From: HXMU1420-13 sp965228545
GTDB taxonomy: Bacteria > Bacteroidota > Rhodothermia > Balneolales > Balneolaceae
Assembly: GCA_965228545.1 (NCBI GenBank)
Contig: OZ245822.1
Coordinates: 1,116,001 to 1,180,000 of the forward strand
Direction: 5' to 3'
DNA: 64,000 bases
In this document: in pieces, positions 1 through 9,905 of the stretch
Numbering within the stretch: the first letter of the stretch is position 1
Layout: the number at the start of each line of letters is the position of its first letter
Translations under genes and position numbers: made by a program
The notes under the pieces: generated by a model
The model's input: the letters and a program-made list of their open reading frames with translations, nothing else
Databases searched by the model: none
Told to the model about the DNA's origin: nothing

Positions 1-1
1 T

Positions 2-934
2 TATGATTTGTATTCGGTGAATTGGGGCTATCGTGTGATAGAAGGAGCTAAATCGCCCGAAGATGAAAATGAAGTACTTGATTCTTGGATTGAAGAAAAA
101 GCCGGAGACCCTATTTACAGATTTGCATCTTCTACAGGCTACGACCCTTCAGCTCAAACCGAAGATTTATCCAACGATCCGATCAAAGCAAGCACTTACG
201 GTTTAATGAACTTAAAACGAGTTGTTCCGAATCTTGTAGAATGGACATCAACGGATGGAAAAGGCTACGACGATCTGGAAGAAATTTATAACGAGTTAAT
301 CTTCCAATGGTCGCGCTATGCACGCCATGTTTCCACCAATGTAGGCGGTGTATATCAACATCGATTGGCTTCAGATCAAGAAGGAATGGTTTATACTCCG
401 GTGGATGCGGATTATCAAAAAGCTGCTGTTGCGTTCTTAAACGAACATGCATTCTCCACTCCTGCTTGGCTATTGGACGAGAATATTTTGCGCAGAATTG
501 AACATGCTGGTGCAGTAGAGTCGATTAAAAACTTACAAACACGCATTTTAACGGCAACAATGAACCCCGGTTCTATGACTCGGCTTGTTGAACAGGAAGC
601 CATCGATAATAACGCTTATACTTTACTTGAAATGCTTGAAGATATGCGTAGGGGAATATGGAGCGAGGTTTACAAAAATGAATCAATCGATGCATTTCGC
701 AGAGCCTTACAACGCGAATACATCAGTTATGTGCATTCAATGTTCGAAACAGACGAACAGCGCTCACGTTCAGGAACCATTGATATTAAAGATTCGGATA
801 TCCGTGCCGCACTACGAGCTGAGCTTATACGCCTGCAAAACGATATCGATAAAGCAAGAATTTCGGATCAAATGTCTAGAGCGCATCTCAGCGATATTGA
901 TGCCCGAATAGATTCCATTTTGAAGAACGATTAA
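2..934 (+). CDS. Zinc-dependent metalloprotease, C-terminal part (DUF4953/DUF5117 type), 5' truncated by window edge
   Basis: The reading frame is already open at the first bases (Tyr-Asp precede the first possible start), so this is the 3' end of a longer gene. About 310 residues are visible. The style matches the C-terminal region of large Bacteroidota exported zinc metalloproteases annotated with DUF5117/DUF4953/DUF5118: an acidic N-terminal stretch, then helical segments such as YGLMNLKRVVPNL and TPAWLLDENILRRIEHAG. The HExxH catalytic motif would lie upstream of the window, so catalysis cannot be checked. A helical, charged tail ends the protein. A strong intrinsic terminator follows directly. 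The family call comes from recognising the conserved C-terminal pattern and is fairly sure; substrate unknown. Confidence 0.75.
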   Translation, partial: YDLYSVNWGYRVIEGAKSPEDENEVLDSWIEEKAGDPIYRFASSTGYDPSAQTEDLSNDPIKASTYGLMNLKRVVPNLVEWTSTDGKGYDDLEEIYNELIFQWSRYARHVSTNVGGVYQHRLASDQEGMVYTPVDADYQKAAVAFLNEHAFSTPAWLLDENILRRIEHAGAVESIKNLQTRILTATMNPGSMTRLVEQEAIDNNAYTLLEMLEDMRRGIWSEVYKNESIDAFRRALQREYISYVHSMFETDEQRSRSGTIDIKDSDIRAALRAELIRLQNDIDKARISDQMSRAHLSDIDARIDSILKND

Positions 935-942
935 CACCATGC

Positions 943-972
943 AAAAGGAGCTTTTAAAGGCTCCTTTTTTTG
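943..972 (+). terminator. Rho-independent terminator after the metalloprotease gene
   Basis: A 9-bp perfect stem (AAAAGGAGC at 943-951 with GCTCCTTTT at 960-968, 8-nt loop) runs into a T tract. It starts 9 bases after the stop codon. Confidence 0.85.
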
Positions 973-1167
973 TTTAATGATACGTAACATATCGTCGATC
1001 CAATTTAAAAGGCTAAACCTTTAACCGAACAAATATTGGAATACATTCAGTCATTATTACTTACCTTAATTTTTTTCGGGGCTCTAGATATGATCATAAA
1101 GTACACCACTTAAGAAATAGAAAATTAAGACGATTCTAATCGTAATTAACTAAGGATAGCCTCAAAT

Positions 1168-3327
1168 TTGGCTTTTCTGAACACTATGTATAAAGACTTA
1201 ACACTACAGAACAGAATATTTGTAATCTCTACCACCTTGGTAGTGATCTCTTTTGTGTTATTATGGATCTTTATCCGGCCCGAGTATAAAAAAGCGATCA
1301 TCAACGAACGTACCACTATTGTATCGCAATTGCAGGAGTATTCGTTGATGCGTGCAGATGAAACCATTCGTGATTGGTTAAATGCTACAAGCTTTTTAGC
1401 AGAAGATGTAATTCAAAATCCCGGGCAGGTAGAAGCTATTGCTCGCCGTGCTATAAATTACACACCCGGTTTGGTTCGAATTAGTATTAGCGAAATTGGA
1501 GCCACACAATCGGTAGAATTTACCCGTAGTATTTTCGAAAACCTCACCTACCCCACCGAAATCTCCAGTTGGTACGAATCTCGCCTCGATCCGCGTACTA
1601 ATGTTTCCTGGGTATCGGATACCACGCAGAATTTTAGTTTTTTTACCGCACAGCGTGTCCTCCAAATCGAATCGTTTGACGGAGAAGGAAATACCGTTTC
1701 GGTATTACTGAATTTAACCATGTACTTTAACGGTACCGGCATAGCAACCGAGTTACGTGAAATTCCACTAGGTGGTAATTACTCTGCCAATATTGTAACC
1801 GAGTCGGGCGAAAATCTGTTTTTAAATCAGCAATTGGAGTTTCCGCAAGAACTTGTTGGCGATGCGAGTTACTCTGAAGAGAAAGTAATTCGACTGAATG
1901 GTAACGACTGGTTCGTAATGTCGTCTCGTTTCCAAACGCTACCTTTTTGGCATTTAATAGCGGTTGAAGACGCCTTTATCCTCGAGCCGGTGAATAATCT
2001 TATACTTTATTCAATCTTTACCGCCATCGGGATTTTACTGTTGCTTATCATTTTTAGCTTCTATGTAAGTTTACGCATCAACAAGCCAATCGAAAATATA
2101 TTGCAGGATGTAGACTACATCAGCAATCTGGATTTCGATCACACCATTCGCGAGGTTGAACTCCCGGAGTTTAAAAGCATGCGCGAAACTTTAGAAAATA
2201 TTCGCATTACCCTGCATAGGTATCAAAAAATTAATGTAGAAAAAATCATTCTCGAAGAGTGGAAAAACCGCTACATGATGACCTACTCTGAGGATATGAT
2301 TGGGATTTTAGATAACTCTGGAAAATTTAGATTTGCAAACAATCACTTTGTTGAGTTTATCGAAGGCTTTGGTAAGAACCCCCATGACGTTGAGTTCCGA
2401 GAATTACTCGACAGTTCTAAAATTGAGCTTACCAAATCTAATCAAACCGTGCATTTCCCAAACCCCTATTCGATCAAAATTAACCGCGCTGAACTGGCTC
2501 ATTTTATTGACGAAGAAACTACCTACTTCTACGATTATCAATATGTTTCGTTCGAGGACGAGGAGCAAAATCCACAAGGGGCTCTTGTAATTTTGCATGA
2601 TAAAACCAAAGATCGTTTGGTAGATATGAAACGTACGGATATGATTAATATCATCGTTCATGAGCTTAAAAACCCGATAACCGGCGTGGTTGGTTTATCA
2701 AAATTAATGATCGATAATTCAAGCATGAGCGCCGATGAGCATCGAGATTTGCTTAAAGAGATCTACTTATCGGGTGAACGTATGAACGATCTGGTAAATC
2801 GTTTCTTAGATGTACAACGCTTAGAACACGGACGCATTCCCGTTGAATTTGCCCAAATTGATTTATTTCAAATAGTGAACGATGTAAAATCGGTTTCTAA
2901 CTCCTTGCTTACCGAGAAACACCTCAAAATTGAAATCATTGCTAAGGGTACTAATTTTGTAACCAAGGGTAGTAAAGATCTTCTTTTTGATGCAATACAG
3001 AACTTGGTAAGTAACGCCATTAAATACGGCGAAAAAGAAAGAACGATTGAAATTGAGCTCAAAGAAACCGAAGAATCGCTAGAAATTAGTGTAACTGATT
3101 ACGGGTATGGAATTAGTTTAGAAGACCAGAAGAAAGTATTTGATAAATTCTTTAGAGTACGCTCTAATATAAAAGCGGCCCGCGAAAAGGGAACCGGCTT
3201 AGGCTTAGCGTATGTTAAAGAGATTGTAAATCGTCATGAAGGAGACGTTTTACTTGAATCTAACGACCAAATTGGTAGCCGATTCACCATTGTTTTACCT
3301 AAATTAGATGCCGAAACTGCTGAATGA
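1168..3327 (+). CDS. Membrane-bound PAS-domain sensor histidine kinase
   Basis: A 719-residue hybrid-free sensor kinase. One membrane helix lies near residues 17-36 and a second near 275-300. The roughly 235-residue segment between them is probably an extracytoplasmic sensor of Cache/dCache style. Then come a HAMP-like linker (300-360), a PAS-like domain (about 365-475), HisKA with the H-box IIVHELKNP (phospho-acceptor His498), and a HATPase_c domain with N-box LVSNAIKYGE and G-boxes DYGYGIS and GTGLGLAYVKEI. The start is a TTG at 1168 with an AAGGAT ten bases upstream; an ATG six codons later (1186) is the alternative. Its stop overlaps the next gene by 4 bases (ATGA), so the kinase and FecR-like protein are probably translationally coupled. 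No response regulator gene is adjacent. Confidence 0.9.
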   Translation: MAFLNTMYKDLTLQNRIFVISTTLVVISFVLLWIFIRPEYKKAIINERTTIVSQLQEYSLMRADETIRDWLNATSFLAEDVIQNPGQVEAIARRAINYTPGLVRISISEIGATQSVEFTRSIFENLTYPTEISSWYESRLDPRTNVSWVSDTTQNFSFFTAQRVLQIESFDGEGNTVSVLLNLTMYFNGTGIATELREIPLGGNYSANIVTESGENLFLNQQLEFPQELVGDASYSEEKVIRLNGNDWFVMSSRFQTLPFWHLIAVEDAFILEPVNNLILYSIFTAIGILLLLIIFSFYVSLRINKPIENILQDVDYISNLDFDHTIREVELPEFKSMRETLENIRITLHRYQKINVEKIILEEWKNRYMMTYSEDMIGILDNSGKFRFANNHFVEFIEGFGKNPHDVEFRELLDSSKIELTKSNQTVHFPNPYSIKINRAELAHFIDEETTYFYDYQYVSFEDEEQNPQGALVILHDKTKDRLVDMKRTDMINIIVHELKNPITGVVGLSKLMIDNSSMSADEHRDLLKEIYLSGERMNDLVNRFLDVQRLEHGRIPVEFAQIDLFQIVNDVKSVSNSLLTEKHLKIEIIAKGTNFVTKGSKDLLFDAIQNLVSNAIKYGEKERTIEIELKETEESLEISVTDYGYGISLEDQKKVFDKFFRVRSNIKAAREKGTGLGLAYVKEIVNRHEGDVLLESNDQIGSRFTIVLPKLDAETAE

Positions 3328-5090
3328 AATTTTATCTCTCATTATTACTAATAACCTGTTGTAGTGTTTCTGCAACTGCACAAAATGGTGAACTCACCTT
3401 TTTAGCCGGAGAACTACAAGACGTTGCACTACGCTATACCGGTGATACTCTCACCTGGCCAATTATTGTATCACTAGCTAAGCGTGACATCCGAAATAAT
3501 TCCTTTACGCTTACACAATCGGATTTACAACAATTGGAAACTCTTTCGAATGTAACCGCTAAAGTGCTAACGCAGAAAAATCGCATGAAGGCATTAATCG
3601 GCGATGGAGCCTCTGTTTTTGCCAGTGATCAGCTCATAGATGCTGCACTGATAGTAAGCAATTACAACGAAGCCTTAAAAAATGGAAATATCAACGAAGC
3701 TATAAATTTTGGTAACGGCATCGAAGAAAAAGTAGACCTTGTAGAAGAAACTCTACTTAAAAACCGAATGGTAGAAATACAGGCATTGCTTGAAGCAAAA
3801 AAAGGTGAGGTAGAAAAACGGGCAGGGCTTCTAGGAAGCTGGGATGAAGCCTTAGTGGGCGACCTTTTTAAAGAAGCTGATGGGCTACGAACTGGGCAAC
3901 AAAGCTATGCCAATCTTGGCTTTACAGATGGATCTAAGATTATTGTGGATCCGAACACAACAGCCATCATTCGAAAAGCCAGAATTGATCGGTTAAGTGA
4001 ATCTTCCGATACGGAAATCACACTGGAAGAAGGCGGATTACTAGCAAAACTTTCTGCTGTAGCCAGCGAACGCAGTAATTATATTTTGAACGCAGGTAGC
4101 TCGCAATCGGAATTACGTACAACAAATTTTTATGCTGAATCTGACGGGCAAGAAACTGTAAAACTCACCAATTATGATGGTGTTGCCAATATTAGTGCCA
4201 ACAATGTGTCGGTAACTATTCGCGAAAATGAAGGAACTATTGTTAAGGAAGGGGAACCCCCGGCACCTCCCATTAAATTATTACCAAGTCCTGAGATGAT
4301 TTGGGCTTCTAGCGATACCATCGTCTATACAGAGCAGATAATATTCCCATTTAGATACGTAGATGGAGCAGAATCTTACATTGTACAAAGAAGTACCGAC
4401 TCCAATTTCGAAGCAAATATCGAAGAGATTAATGTAAGCACAAACACAGCCTTACTCTCTTACTTGCAATTAGGCAACACTTATGTGCGTGTACAATCGG
4501 TAGATGGACTTGGCTTACGTGGCCCATTTTCTGAAACCACGCGTATTGTGCGTAATATCGATAATCAACCGCCGCCGGCTTTTATCGATAATCTGAACGG
4601 TAACATCTTATTCACACTTACCCCAACGGTTACATTAACTGGCGCCACACAACCGGATGCAAAGGTTCTTATAGGCAACCAACCTGTTGAAATCGATGCC
4701 TCAGGAAGATTTACAAAAACCCTCGATAATTTAAATGCCGATCAGATGGTATCTGTACTTGCCACCGACGATTCTGGCAATAATACCGTGCGTGGTGTTA
4801 GGGTTGTTTACCTAACCGACGAAATTTTATTCAACTTTGCACTCAGTGGCGCTTCAGGCACCAATCCGATCAGAGTAAACCAGCCCAATGTTACCTTATC
4901 TTCAAGAGCCTATCCAGGCCTAGAAGTACTTATTAATAATGGAGGTACAACTCGTAGAGTACAAACCGATCCACAAGGTCGTTGGGGAATCACAATGAAT
5001 ATGCAACAAGGCGAACTTTCTATTACATTTAAGGATGTTCGAACTGGTGAAATTTATCGATCAAAATCATTTACAGTAGAAGCTAACTAA
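3324..5090 (+). CDS. Exported FecR-domain protein with Fn3/Ig-like repeats
   Basis: A signal peptide (about residues 1-19, ending ATAQ) leads into a helical region (20-170) of unknown fold. A FecR-like beta domain follows near residues 190-310, with pieces such as FTDGSKIIVDPNT and LEEGGLLAKL. A proline-rich hinge (EGEPPAPPIKLLPSPE) precedes one fibronectin/Ig-like repeat and two bacterial Ig-like repeats to the end. FecR domains usually act as periplasmic signal relays or peptidoglycan/surface-associated scaffolds; here no anti-sigma segment or sigma factor is present, so a scaffold or sensor partner of the overlapping upstream kinase is more likely. The gene starts inside the kinase stop (ATGA), and the PKD protein follows after 7 bases. 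Confidence 0.75.
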   Translation: MKFYLSLLLITCCSVSATAQNGELTFLAGELQDVALRYTGDTLTWPIIVSLAKRDIRNNSFTLTQSDLQQLETLSNVTAKVLTQKNRMKALIGDGASVFASDQLIDAALIVSNYNEALKNGNINEAINFGNGIEEKVDLVEETLLKNRMVEIQALLEAKKGEVEKRAGLLGSWDEALVGDLFKEADGLRTGQQSYANLGFTDGSKIIVDPNTTAIIRKARIDRLSESSDTEITLEEGGLLAKLSAVASERSNYILNAGSSQSELRTTNFYAESDGQETVKLTNYDGVANISANNVSVTIRENEGTIVKEGEPPAPPIKLLPSPEMIWASSDTIVYTEQIIFPFRYVDGAESYIVQRSTDSNFEANIEEINVSTNTALLSYLQLGNTYVRVQSVDGLGLRGPFSETTRIVRNIDNQPPPAFIDNLNGNILFTLTPTVTLTGATQPDAKVLIGNQPVEIDASGRFTKTLDNLNADQMVSVLATDDSGNNTVRGVRVVYLTDEILFNFALSGASGTNPIRVNQPNVTLSSRAYPGLEVLINNGGTTRRVQTDPQGRWGITMNMQQGELSITFKDVRTGEIYRSKSFTVEAN

Positions 5091-5097
5091 CTATTCC

Positions 5098-8000
5098 ATG
5101 CTCAAAAAAATCGTACTCGTTGCGGTAATTATAGCCTCTTCAATCTCTGGGTATGCACAGGAAATGTATTTTTCTATATCCGGCACCAATGTAGAAGTTG
5201 CAAGTGGTGATGAACGAAATCAATATGACATCTGGATTAAACCTTCATCTGATGCTCAAGGCGGTAGTATTCAAATATTCGATGCCGGTTTAGGTGGTGC
5301 GGTTGATTTAATCACTCAAGAAAAAGCTAATACTACAACTAATTTTGCTCTTTATAGATTTGACGACATTTTCAGCCCAAATGGTAATTCGGTAACACCA
5401 AAACCGGGTGATGTTACTTCTTTAACAAATCTGGAAACAACCAATGAAGAACGATTTAAAAACCGTTGGGTTCCACTTTCAACTGTAGATGCAACGGGGA
5501 ATGGCTACATCATTAGAGTAACCGCTGATGAAGGCGACGATGTTAACAGTTTTAATATCCGGGTTGTGAGCAACACCGGGCAGATTTTAAGTTCTGATGC
5601 GTGGAAAATAATTGCTATTGATTTATCAATTGGCGTGTATGGCTCTAATCAGAACACCGTTTATCAACTAAAGCCTTATTTTTCCGGAAACGATTACTCA
5701 TCCCCTGCTTTGCGTGTTAATGGTGAAGAAGATTCTGAAGTTCGTAAAATTGATTCCTTCGGGAACCTTTATCCGGCTGGAGAAACCGAATTGCCTTTTT
5801 CAAAATTTGGGCTAAATAACACGTGGGGAATTCAACTCTCGGGCTCCGATCAATGGTTGAATACGTTAACGGTGTACGGGGTTGATCAACCGATTCTATG
5901 GGATTTTACACCAATTGCGCTCAGCGGCTTTTCTAACCCGGAATTGTCCATCAGCGAAGTAGAAGCTAGTACTGCGTGCACCGATAAAACATTTGAGTTA
6001 TCAGGGGCTGATTTCTCTAATTCGGATTTAAATCGAGCTCTATGGATTTTAAACGATACCCAGCTTACCTCCGGAAGCCGTCCCACTATCAGTTTTGAAG
6101 ATCGCGGGCAAATCCCGTTAGAAATTCTGATTCCGAATGATCGTTCGTACTACCCCGAATATTGGGCATATCAACAAATTGTGTTTGTTAACACACCTCC
6201 GGTGGCAGAATTAAGTACCCCAAAACAGATTTTATCTCCTTCCGAAGAATTAATTCTTGACGCTTCTGAATCGTACGATCTGGAAGGACAGGAAATTGAA
6301 TTTACTTGGTTTGTAAATGGAACACGCCGTGGAGCAGGCCCAACTTTTCGGTTTTCGAATACCGTTTCAGGCCGTTACAGCATCACCGTTCAGGTTTCAG
6401 ATGGTGGATCGTCTGTAAATTGTAGTATTTCGGAAGAGTCGGTTGATATTCGCGTTAATACCCAACCATATGCCGAAATTATTGTTCCTGCAGTTTCCGG
6501 AACTGAAGAAGAAATTACCATCACCGTACAAAATGCTTCCGATTCTGATAATGACAACCTCACCTATTCGTGGGCAGGTCTTGGTGTTCCACAAAACGCA
6601 TCCGGAACATCCATTGTAGTGTCGCATGCTCAACCGGGTGTTTATCCCGTTCGATTGACCATCAATGATAACACTGGTTCGCAAAATGCAACGTACACAG
6701 TAAACAGAGTGTACGAAATTAATGCCGCACCGGAACCAAATTTTAGCATTCCAGAGAATATCGCACCCGGTGATATTATTACTTTAAATGCCATCGAATC
6801 TACTGATCCTAACGTGGATGATCTTGCTTATACATGGAGCCTTGATGGCCAAATTATTGCAAGTTCCGAAATCACAACGCTTAGTCTGGATCAACCCGGC
6901 GACTTTAATGTTACCTTAACGGTTGATGATCAACGGGGTGCCTCAAACTCAACACAATCGCTCACACAAGTGATTCATGTAAACGCTCCTCCGAATCCGG
7001 TTATTTCTGCAGTTCCTATTACTTCGAAGGCGAATGTCGAATTTACTGCCAATCAAAGCTCTGATGTTGAAAGCGATATACAATCTTATCTTTGGGATTT
7101 TGGTGACGGCAACCGTGCATCAGGTCCGCAAGTAAGCCACACTTATCAGGCAACCGGAACATACACTGTAAAACTAACTGTAGACGACGGGGCAAGCCTG
7201 GCCAATAGTGTGCAAACTTCCGAGCACGTAATTGTGGTAAACAGCTTTCCAAAAGCTTCTTTCTTTGCGCCCACAGTTGTTGGCCCGGGAGAACGATTTA
7301 CCGTTGACGGAACAGCTAGTACCGATGCCGAAGGTGATATTTCAAGTTATGAGTGGATTGTAAATGGTGCGCCAACCACTAATGGCCCTCAAGCAAATTT
7401 AGAACTGGATACACCCGGCCTCCATACAATTGGTTTAAAAGTAACCGACAATTCTGGTTTTGATGAAGCAACAGGTTTTTCTGCACAACAGATTAGAGTA
7501 AATGAACCGCCTGTAGCACGCTGGAGAACCGAGCCGGTAGACTTAGTTCCAAATACCGAAATTAAATTCATCGCCGATCTTTCTTTCGATACCGATGGTG
7601 AAATTGAGCGCTATATATGGCGTTTTGACGATGGAACTGAAATCAGAGGAGAAACCATTCAGCGATTTTTTGAAGAAGGTGGCCAAAAACGGTTTACACT
7701 CACCGTTGTGGATAACGATGGCGTTGGGAACTCCTCTACTTCCGTTGAAGGGGTTGTGAATGTAAACCATCAGCCTTACATAGTAACTGAATCTATGGTT
7801 CGTTCAAATTCTTTAGATGTACGATTGGATGCCTCAGAAAGCTATGATTTAGACAATGATGCATTACTTTTTGAGTGGACACTCCCCGACGGAAGCAAAC
7901 GTCGTGAATCGGCATTTACTTGGAAAGCCCCGGATGCAGGCGTTCACATTATAGGACTCACCATTTCTGATGGCTTATCACTTGGTAACTCTTCCGTTTC

Positions 8001-9816
8001 AGAATCTATAACAGTTATGGTTAACCGCCCTGTTGAAGCTGTTGTGGATTCCGTTATTTCGAGCTGTACCGGCCAGCGTGTATTGTTTAACAGCAGCCAA
8101 AGTTTTGATCCTGATGGAGACGCCTTCCGTGTAAAATGGGATTTCGGAAACGGACAAACTTCTGAAGAGGCGAATCCAACGCATGTTTATGAAACTCCGG
8201 GTGTATATGAAGCTCGCTTAACCCTTGATGATGGATTTTCTGGAATGCCGTCTATCGCTAAGATTCCGGTTCTTATAGAAGGCTCGCCTGTTGCAAAATT
8301 TTTGTTAGACGAAACTACTATTTGCGTAAACTCGGCCATAGAATTAGATGGTAGCTTAAGTACCGATCCATCTGGCTCTCTCCCCTCTTTTAGTTGGGAT
8401 CTAGGTGATGGAAATACTGCAACAGGATCTAAATATCAGCATGTATTTACCGAACCGGGCACGTACACGATCACATTAACGGTAGAAGGTTCCGGCTCGG
8501 GCCAATGTGGAAACACATCTCAAACCACTGCAGAAATAACCGTGATTGAAGGCCCTGAAGCATCTTTCGATTTACCGGAATGGGTAGCTCCCGGCGAACC
8601 CGTAATTCTGGATGGTTCTGAAAGCTTTGCACAAGGAGGCTTTAAAAATGCTACATGGATCATCGATACAGAAAATGGGTCTCAGGAATTAAGTGGGCTT
8701 TCTGCAACGCATATATTTAACGAACCCGGCGAGTATTTTGTAACCCTCAATCTAGAAACCAACACCGAAACAGATTGTAATACCGTAAGCCTAACAAAAT
8801 CTATAAACGTAAACGCAGCACCTGTAATAAGCTGGCAGCTTCCAGAAAATGTGCCTGCGGGAAGCGATTTGGTACTCGATGCCTTGAATAGCAACGACCC
8901 TGATGGTTTCATACGCCAGTACAAATGGTATGTAGATGACGGCTTTGTTAGCTACAACGCAAGTGAAATTATTAAAGCAGTAACTCCGGGTCGTCATAAA
9001 GTAACCCTCGAAGTTACCGACAACTCCGACGCAGCCAATAATTTCAAATCAATTGAAAAGTACTTTTTTGCTAATAGCGGGCCAAAACCTACTATTGAGG
9101 CACCTGCTGTTGTGTATCAAAATCAGACAATAAACCTCCGCTCGGGGCTTGCACAGGATACCGATGGAGATATTCTTTCAACACGCTGGAAGCTAGATGG
9201 CGAAATTCTACCTACTCCTACATTCGTAGCCAACGAAACTAAAACCTACCGCGTAACACTAATCCAAGACGACGGTCGTGGACTTGAAAACTCTGTAGAT
9301 TCAACAATCATGGCGATTAACCCGATAAAAGCGCCGAGCATAAATCCATATTACCCTACCAAAATTGCACTAGGTGGAGCACTTTCAATTGCTGATATGA
9401 ACATTGGCCAAAATTGGGCATTCAAAAATCAAAATTTCTTTGAGTCTACGTGGAGGCCAACAACTGCAGGTGAAGCTAGTTTTACACTAGCGTGGACACC
9501 TCAAGGACAGGCCCTTTCAGAACGATCTTTCCCAATTATAGTGGTAGAACCTTTGCAGTTTACACAACAGGCATCCCCATTAATTCTAGAATGGAACCCA
9601 ACAAACCCTACTACTGTACTTACAGCTCCATCGGTAAACCGGTCCATTTCGGATGTTAAAATCGAATGGAAACGAAATGGAGAAGTGATAGGTCAAGGTC
9701 TTCAAATAAGCCCTGAACTCATTCGAGGGCAAAATAGATTCACGGTTGAGGTAACCGACTTAAAAGTGGCACAGTCGCGACCAATTACCGTTGATCTTAT
9801 TGTAACAACGCAATAA
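5098..9816 (+). CDS. Giant exported PKD-repeat protein (about 12 PKD-like domains)
   Basis: A 1572-residue protein with a signal peptide (residues 1-20, ending GYAQ). An N-terminal beta domain of unknown family covers about 20-360. From about 370 to 1430 I count twelve PKD-type units, recognised by recurring D.S.S.D....I..Y.WDFGDG, PG.Y.V.LTV.D..G and linker NxPP patterns; best copies contain YLWDFGDGN, VKWDFGNGQ and FSWDLGDGN. A further beta domain ends the protein. No type IX secretion C-terminal signal, LPxTG or lipobox is visible, so it is probably periplasmic or loosely surface-held. It is the last gene of the kinase-FecR-PKD unit and is followed by a terminator. PKD arrays generally serve as adhesive or spacer modules; the ligand here is unknown. 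Confidence 0.85.
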   Translation: MLKKIVLVAVIIASSISGYAQEMYFSISGTNVEVASGDERNQYDIWIKPSSDAQGGSIQIFDAGLGGAVDLITQEKANTTTNFALYRFDDIFSPNGNSVTPKPGDVTSLTNLETTNEERFKNRWVPLSTVDATGNGYIIRVTADEGDDVNSFNIRVVSNTGQILSSDAWKIIAIDLSIGVYGSNQNTVYQLKPYFSGNDYSSPALRVNGEEDSEVRKIDSFGNLYPAGETELPFSKFGLNNTWGIQLSGSDQWLNTLTVYGVDQPILWDFTPIALSGFSNPELSISEVEASTACTDKTFELSGADFSNSDLNRALWILNDTQLTSGSRPTISFEDRGQIPLEILIPNDRSYYPEYWAYQQIVFVNTPPVAELSTPKQILSPSEELILDASESYDLEGQEIEFTWFVNGTRRGAGPTFRFSNTVSGRYSITVQVSDGGSSVNCSISEESVDIRVNTQPYAEIIVPAVSGTEEEITITVQNASDSDNDNLTYSWAGLGVPQNASGTSIVVSHAQPGVYPVRLTINDNTGSQNATYTVNRVYEINAAPEPNFSIPENIAPGDIITLNAIESTDPNVDDLAYTWSLDGQIIASSEITTLSLDQPGDFNVTLTVDDQRGASNSTQSLTQVIHVNAPPNPVISAVPITSKANVEFTANQSSDVESDIQSYLWDFGDGNRASGPQVSHTYQATGTYTVKLTVDDGASLANSVQTSEHVIVVNSFPKASFFAPTVVGPGERFTVDGTASTDAEGDISSYEWIVNGAPTTNGPQANLELDTPGLHTIGLKVTDNSGFDEATGFSAQQIRVNEPPVARWRTEPVDLVPNTEIKFIADLSFDTDGEIERYIWRFDDGTEIRGETIQRFFEEGGQKRFTLTVVDNDGVGNSSTSVEGVVNVNHQPYIVTESMVRSNSLDVRLDASESYDLDNDALLFEWTLPDGSKRRESAFTWKAPDAGVHIIGLTISDGLSLGNSSVSESITVMVNRPVEAVVDSVISSCTGQRVLFNSSQSFDPDGDAFRVKWDFGNGQTSEEANPTHVYETPGVYEARLTLDDGFSGMPSIAKIPVLIEGSPVAKFLLDETTICVNSAIELDGSLSTDPSGSLPSFSWDLGDGNTATGSKYQHVFTEPGTYTITLTVEGSGSGQCGNTSQTTAEITVIEGPEASFDLPEWVAPGEPVILDGSESFAQGGFKNATWIIDTENGSQELSGLSATHIFNEPGEYFVTLNLETNTETDCNTVSLTKSINVNAAPVISWQLPENVPAGSDLVLDALNSNDPDGFIRQYKWYVDDGFVSYNASEIIKAVTPGRHKVTLEVTDNSDAANNFKSIEKYFFANSGPKPTIEAPAVVYQNQTINLRSGLAQDTDGDILSTRWKLDGEILPTPTFVANETKTYRVTLIQDDGRGLENSVDSTIMAINPIKAPSINPYYPTKIALGGALSIADMNIGQNWAFKNQNFFESTWRPTTAGEASFTLAWTPQGQALSERSFPIIVVEPLQFTQQASPLILEWNPTNPTTVLTAPSVNRSISDVKIEWKRNGEVIGQGLQISPELIRGQNRFTVEVTDLKVAQSRPITVDLIVTTQ

Positions 9817-9827
9817 TTACAATTACA

Positions 9828-9876
9828 TACCACCTTTTCACCGTCTTTCATCTAAGGCGAAAAGGTGGTAATTTTT
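9828..9876 (+). terminator. Intrinsic terminator of the kinase-FecR-PKD operon
   Basis: Two perfectly complementary 12-nt arms, TACCACCTTTTC (9828-9839) and GAAAAGGTGGTA (9859-9870), are separated by 19 nt and followed by ATTTTTG. It lies 11 bases after the PKD gene stop. Confidence 0.85.
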
Positions 9877-9905
9877 GTATTGTTTTCTAACTTAGATCTA
9901 ATCAT

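Noticed and set aside
5098..9816. Type IX secretion substrate
   Set aside because: The C-terminus lacks the conserved T9SS sorting domain pattern; it ends in a plain beta strand region.
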